A DNA stretch of 64,000 bases from the NCBI RefSeq assembly GCF_025426255.1, contig NZ_CP104861.1, forward strand, positions 4,340,001-4,404,000, in the 5' to 3' direction. Below the pieces are notes generated by a model. That model saw nothing but the letters and a program-made list of their open reading frames with translations. It was not told where the DNA came from and searched no databases. Origin of the DNA: Pseudomonas fragi (lineage in GTDB: Bacteria > Pseudomonadota > Gammaproteobacteria > Pseudomonadales > Pseudomonadaceae). The position numbers were made by a program, and so were the translations under genes. Shown one piece after another: positions 59,925 through 64,000 of this stretch. The first letter of the stretch is position 1. Every line of letters begins with the position of its first letter.

Positions 59925-61202
59925 ATGATCGAACCCAAGCGCGTTTTACGTGCCCTCGCCGAGCACTGGGCACTTCTTGAGCCTTTGTGTGAACACTTCG
60001 ACCAAGGCACCCTGAGCCTGAACGAATTGCGTCTGCAACTGGCCGCACATCAGGTAGACAGCACGCCACAAGACATCACCAGCGTGCTCGATGCCTGGAT
60101 TCGTCTGGACATTCTGGTGCCGGTCGCAAAAAGCCCGAACCGTTTCGAGCTCAACGCACAAATTCACGACTTTCTGGCCTATCTGCGCCACGAGCACCGT
60201 CTTGGCCTATGCCTGGAAATCGAAGCCTACCTGCGCCATCTGGAGCGTTTGGCCGGATATATCCAGGATGCGTTCGACATCCGTGACAGTCATGACCTGG
60301 CGCGCCAGCTGCGTTTGCTCGATATGCGTGTACGTGACGTATTGAAGAAGCTGGCCAACGACGAACAAGCGCTGGTGGCCGTGGCCGAGCGGGCCAAGAC
60401 CAGTGATCGGCAAATACCACTGCGCCAGCGTTATGCAGAAGTCCTGGCGACGTGGGACGAATACGTCGAACCGATGATTCAGCTGGTCAACGCCGACGGT
60501 GCCTTCGAACAGGGCGTACGTAAAGTTGAAGTCGTGCTGCTGCGCATGCTCAGCGAGCAACAGCGGCTCGGCCATCTGGTAGACGACGATATGCTGCTGC
60601 GCACCCATGCGCGCATCCTCGAAATGCAAACCAGCGCCCAGATGACCCTGCGCCATGCCCGCGAGCTGTTGCTGCCGCTGCGTGAAGAGGCCCGTCGGCA
60701 CAACGCCGTAACCCGTGGCGCGGCACTGGCGCTGGCCGCCATCCGACGCAAGGGGCTGGACGCGGTACCGCAAGCTTCGATGCCGATGTTCACGCGCCCG
60801 CAAAGCACCTTTTTGGGCAGCGCCAGCCAAGTCGAAGCCTATGTCTACGCCCTGGCCCGCTTCGAGCCAAAACCGACGAAATTCCCCAAGGCGCATAAAG
60901 TCCACCGGGGCGAAACACCCAAGGCACCGCGCACCGTCAAGGAAATGCTCGATCGTTGCAGCGACGCGCTGCCGATGCCGGACTTGATGACCTGGCTGCT
61001 GGCACAAGAGCCGGATGGCGACACCGACGAACTGTTGTACTGGTTCTCGCGCCTGTCCCGCGAAAAACGCTTTGTGCGCGAACGTCTTGAGCGCCGCGAT
61101 TACCACACCCACGAACATCTGGTCAGCCTGCGCTCCTTCGCTCTGCTTTCCCACAGCGAAGATGCGACCCAGACTTCTGCGAGTCCTCTGAATGCATCTT
61201 GA
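59925..61202 (+). CDS. mksF: Condensin kleisin subunit MksF
   Basis: A 425-residue protein of the MukF-like kleisin family: N-terminal winged-helix region (PKRVLRALAEHWALLEPLCEHFDQGTLSLNELRLQLAAH), helical middle, and a C-terminal part ending in a charged tail. In MksBEF it bridges the SMC-like MksB dimer and binds MksE. The start MIEPKRV is favoured; a TTG five codons earlier is open. Its 3' end overlaps mksE by 11 bases. First gene of mksF-mksE-mksB. Confidence 0.9.
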   Translation: MIEPKRVLRALAEHWALLEPLCEHFDQGTLSLNELRLQLAAHQVDSTPQDITSVLDAWIRLDILVPVAKSPNRFELNAQIHDFLAYLRHEHRLGLCLEIEAYLRHLERLAGYIQDAFDIRDSHDLARQLRLLDMRVRDVLKKLANDEQALVAVAERAKTSDRQIPLRQRYAEVLATWDEYVEPMIQLVNADGAFEQGVRKVEVVLLRMLSEQQRLGHLVDDDMLLRTHARILEMQTSAQMTLRHARELLLPLREEARRHNAVTRGAALALAAIRRKGLDAVPQASMPMFTRPQSTFLGSASQVEAYVYALARFEPKPTKFPKAHKVHRGETPKAPRTVKEMLDRCSDALPMPDLMTWLLAQEPDGDTDELLYWFSRLSREKRFVRERLERRDYHTHEHLVSLRSFALLSHSEDATQTSASPLNAS

Positions 61203-61842
61203 TCTTTCTGAACTGTCCCAGCTGGCACCGATTTTTCGTGAGCTGTTCAAGGGCTATCACGTCAGCCGCCGCGATCCCGAGCTGTACGCACAACTGTCGA
61301 ACTTCCAGGATCAATACCGCGCGCTGTTCAAGGCACTGGGCTTTGAGCTGGTGTGTGATACCCGTGGTTTTTATTACTTCGTGCCCGACACCGCCACCGC
61401 GCAAGTGAACAAGACTGCGCAACGCCTGGCGCTGTTCACGTTCATCATCGTCGAGCATCTGGCCGATCAGGGCCGCGACCCGATTGCCGTGCTTGACGGT
61501 GGCAGCCTGGGGCGCGACGAGCTACCCGCGCTGCTGGAAAAATACCGCGATCTGTTTGTGCAGGCCGAAGTCACCACCCATGAAGAGCTGGAAGAAAAGA
61601 TCATGCGCCGCATGACGCAGCTCGGCTTTGCCAGTGAAGAGCCTGGCATCTACCGCTTCCTGCCACCGATGCACCGCTTTCTGGATGTGTGCCTGTCGGT
61701 GCAACAAGACCGCGATCTGGCAGCCAGCTTGCACAGCATCTTGCCTTTGCCGACACCGGTTCTGGTCGATAACGATATTGACGACGATGAAGCCGCATTG
61801 GCTCGCGCCATTGCCGATGAACAGCAGGAGATGGACGCATGA
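61192..61842 (+). CDS. mksE: Condensin subunit MksE
   Basis: A 216-residue MukE-like protein (tandem winged helices; LSELSQLAPIFRELFKGYHVSRRDPELYAQL near the N-terminus, acidic tail NDIDDDEAALARAIADEQQEMDA). It binds the MksF middle region and regulates MksB. Overlaps mksF at its start and mksB at its end (ATGA), indicating stoichiometric co-translation. Confidence 0.9.
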   Translation: MHLDLSELSQLAPIFRELFKGYHVSRRDPELYAQLSNFQDQYRALFKALGFELVCDTRGFYYFVPDTATAQVNKTAQRLALFTFIIVEHLADQGRDPIAVLDGGSLGRDELPALLEKYRDLFVQAEVTTHEELEEKIMRRMTQLGFASEEPGIYRFLPPMHRFLDVCLSVQQDRDLAASLHSILPLPTPVLVDNDIDDDEAALARAIADEQQEMDA

Positions 61843-64000
61843 GCCAGGAACGCTACGGCATTCGCCGCTTTGCCCTGTTGAACACGGCCGGTTACAGCCT
61901 GGGGCTGTTCCCGCTGGAACATCCCCTGTCGGTCTACGGGGCGAATAACCTCGGTAAGTCGGCATCGATCAACGCCTTACAGTTCCCGATTCTGGCACGC
62001 ATGTCAGACATGAGCTTCGGCAAGTACAGCCTCGAACAATCGCGGCGCTTCTATTTTGCCTCAGACACCAGCTACATCCTGGTCGAAGTCTCCCTGCCCC
62101 ACGGTCCCCATGTGATCGGTGTGGTAGGACGCGGCCCCGGCGGTGGATTCGGTCACCAGTTTTTCGCCTACGCGGGCAAACTGGACCTGGGGCATTACCA
62201 AAAAGACGATACCTGCCTGCGACAGAAAGAGCTGTTCAACAACCTTGAGCGTAACGGCCTGAAAGCCTACGAACTGAAGCCCGATGAACTGCGCCGTTTG
62301 CTGGTCGGCGGGCATACGTCTATTCCGCTGGATCTGACCCTGATCCCGCTGCGTTCCACCAGCGAGCAGAGCCTCAAGACCTTCCGCGCCCTGTTTATCA
62401 ACCTGCTGCATATGCGCGAAATCACTGCCGCCAAACTCAAGCAGCTGTTTCTCGATGCGTTTGAGCACAGCCTGCGTTCGGGTAGCGTTGATTACATCGC
62501 CGCGTGTGAAGAAGCCTTCCGCGACGTACGACGCATGGAGCAGGACTACAACGCACTGGTCGGCGCCGGTCCATTGGTGGAGTCGCTGGCGGCCGGTGTT
62601 CGTCAACGCGACCTGCTGCGCGGCAAACTGCATCGCTTGTCGCCACTGCTCGACTCGTTGCTCGGCACCTGGCAGGACTACGCCGGGGCCCGCAAGGAAG
62701 AGTTGCTGATCCAGTCCGAGCACTACCGCAACGAACAGGACTCATTGCAAAACGATCAGCGCAGCAGCACCCAGGAGTTGATGCGTCTGGAGCGGGAGAT
62801 CGCTGGCACTCAGCGCTGGCTCGGCGAGTTGTCGGTACTCAAGCATCGCTTCGCTCTGGTTGACGATGTGAAGGTGCTGGAACAGCAACTGCTGAGCGCC
62901 AAGGACGCCCATGACGAACTGGCGGGTGCCTTGGCGCAATCGCGTCAGTTCAGTGCCGAGGATCTGGACGAACGCTTGCGTGACCTGGAAAAACGTCTGA
63001 AGTCCGTCAAGCAGCAACTCGATCACGCGGACAACAACAGCTATGCCCGTCTGCGCGAAGAGTTTTCGCAGCAGGACGTGGAACGCCTGATGCGTTTGTT
63101 CAACAGCGCGCTGTTCAGCCTGCCATTGGGTGAGCACGGGATTGCGCTGGATGACAGCGATGCCTGGGTCAAGTCGCTGGAGTTGATCCTCGATGGCTTT
63201 AAAGGTGAGCGTTTTGAAGCGCCAGGGCTGTCCATTGATCTGAGCCATATCGAGCCCCCTGCCCTGCAGGCGCTGGCTGACCGTGCAGCATTGCGCGAGC
63301 AAAAAGAGCGTCTTGAAAAAGAACTCAAGCAGCTGAAAACCCAACAGGCCGTGACCTCGGATCGCGCCGCGAGCAAAACCGAAGCCGAGTCGTTGTATCA
63401 GCAAGTGCTGGATGCGCAGAAGGCGCTGGAAGACTTCCGCCGCAGTCAGACATTAAGTGCCGAAGAGGGCGAAAAACTCGAGCAACTGGCCCAGGCCGAA
63501 GCAGCGCAAGACGAGTTGAAGCGCTCCAGCGATGCCTTCACCGAACGGGTTCAACAGTTGTCCGCCAAGCTGCAACTGGTAGGTCGCCAGATCGGTGACA
63601 TGGAAGCCAAGCAGCGCACGCTGGATGACAGTTTGCGTCGTCGTCAGTTGCTGCCTGCTGACTTGCCGTTTGGTACGCCATTTATGGACCCGGTCGACGA
63701 CTCGATGGACAACCTGTTGCCATTGCTCAACGACTATCAGGACAGCTGGCAAGGGCTGTTGCGCTGCGACGGTCAGATCGAAGCCTTATATGCGCAGGTG
63801 CGCCTCAAAGGTGTGGCCAAGTTCGACAGCGAAGACGATATGGAGCGGCGCCTGCAGTTGCTGATCAACGCTTACGCGCACCGTACCGAAGAAGCCCTGA
63901 CACTGGGCAAGGCACGTCGGGCAGCGGTAACCGACATCGCCCGCACGCTGCGCAACATCCGCAGCGACTACGACAGCCTCGAGCATCAACTGGCGCTGTT
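61839..64000 (+). CDS. mksB: SMC-like condensin ATPase MksB (5' part)
   Basis: 720 codons are visible and the frame is still open at the window end. The N-terminal ATPase head has a Walker A of the form GANNLGKS (residues 34-41). It is followed by SMC-type blocks and then by long coiled-coil arms (QNDQRSSTQELMRLEREI; LREQKERLEKELKQLKTQQ). The hinge and the C-terminal Walker B half lie beyond the window. Mks condensins organise chromosomes; related MksBEFG systems with a nuclease subunit act on plasmids. Whether a fourth gene follows cannot be seen. Confidence 0.93.
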   Translation, partial: MSQERYGIRRFALLNTAGYSLGLFPLEHPLSVYGANNLGKSASINALQFPILARMSDMSFGKYSLEQSRRFYFASDTSYILVEVSLPHGPHVIGVVGRGPGGGFGHQFFAYAGKLDLGHYQKDDTCLRQKELFNNLERNGLKAYELKPDELRRLLVGGHTSIPLDLTLIPLRSTSEQSLKTFRALFINLLHMREITAAKLKQLFLDAFEHSLRSGSVDYIAACEEAFRDVRRMEQDYNALVGAGPLVESLAAGVRQRDLLRGKLHRLSPLLDSLLGTWQDYAGARKEELLIQSEHYRNEQDSLQNDQRSSTQELMRLEREIAGTQRWLGELSVLKHRFALVDDVKVLEQQLLSAKDAHDELAGALAQSRQFSAEDLDERLRDLEKRLKSVKQQLDHADNNSYARLREEFSQQDVERLMRLFNSALFSLPLGEHGIALDDSDAWVKSLELILDGFKGERFEAPGLSIDLSHIEPPALQALADRAALREQKERLEKELKQLKTQQAVTSDRAASKTEAESLYQQVLDAQKALEDFRRSQTLSAEEGEKLEQLAQAEAAQDELKRSSDAFTERVQQLSAKLQLVGRQIGDMEAKQRTLDDSLRRRQLLPADLPFGTPFMDPVDDSMDNLLPLLNDYQDSWQGLLRCDGQIEALYAQVRLKGVAKFDSEDDMERRLQLLINAYAHRTEEALTLGKARRAAVTDIARTLRNIRSDYDSLEHQLAL

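Noticed and set aside
1..64000. CRISPR arrays, rRNA operons, intact prophage
   Set aside because: No regularly spaced repeats, rRNA sequence or phage structural genes were seen. The only integrase is the relic at 33.3-33.6 kb and the only transposase sequence is the IS66 fragment.

Overview
The window is a Pseudomonas chromosome segment. The evidence is the gene order hpt/upp/uraA/hemH, pagL-murI-moeB-prmC-prfA//hemA//TPR lipoprotein-lolB-ispE-tRNA-Gln-prs//rplY-pth-ychF, and can/hypothetical/rimI/psi//mksF-mksE-mksB. GTGGGAG-type REP elements of the P. fluorescens kind are also present. GC content is high and there are many long antisense shadow ORFs. The species cannot be fixed from the sequence alone.

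Layout. 1-6.4 kb: the end of gatB, an RlpA-like lipoprotein, a CaxA/YrbG-type exchanger, an AEC permease, hpt, upp and uraA (purine/uracil salvage). 6.4-9.5 kb: hemH, a YfcH-like epimerase and a FAD oxidoreductase. 9.7-17.6 kb: a tightly packed eight-gene light-stress operon, with TudS-DUF1722, a LitR-like MerR regulator, photolyase, SDR, flavin amine-oxidase-like enzyme, DUF1365, a CFA-synthase paralogue lacking two canonical active-site residues, and DUF2878. Its promoter carries two pairs of TGTACA motifs. 17.7-30.5 kb: core housekeeping genes (pagL, murI, moeB, prmC, prfA, hemA, lolB, ispE, tRNA-Gln, prs, rplY, pth, ychF). 30.6-33.0 kb: FUSC and Fsr-like exporters. 33.1-37.6 kb: an accessory islet between tRNA-Met and tRNA-Phe, with two degraded copies of the same integrase 5' region, a LysR/GST pair, IS66 and possible IS21 relics, and an MFS exporter. 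37.7-40.0 kb: a FAD-linked 2-hydroxyacid dehydrogenase divergent from a GntR/FadR-type regulator.

40.2-54.5 kb: the most striking block. It is a complete chaperone-usher pilus operon in the CupA/CupD order (subunit, chaperone, usher, adhesin, chaperone). Facing it are four regulators in the order of the P. aeruginosa PA14 pathogenicity-island locus: pvrS-like hybrid kinase, pvrR-like EAL response regulator, rcsC-like hybrid kinase with HPt, and rcsB-like response regulator. A 12-C homopolymer lies between the pilin and chaperone genes. A candidate RcsB box and a 17-bp perfect hairpin lie upstream. Only the RcsC-like kinase carries an HPt domain, which suggests it is the shared phosphotransfer hub.

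54.6-64 kb: Dyp peroxidase, AtoE-type short-chain fatty acid transporter, carbonic anhydrase, an acidic hypothetical protein, rimI, the cryptic pseudomonad DNA polymerase III psi gene, and the MksF-MksE-MksB condensin operon, which runs off the window end.
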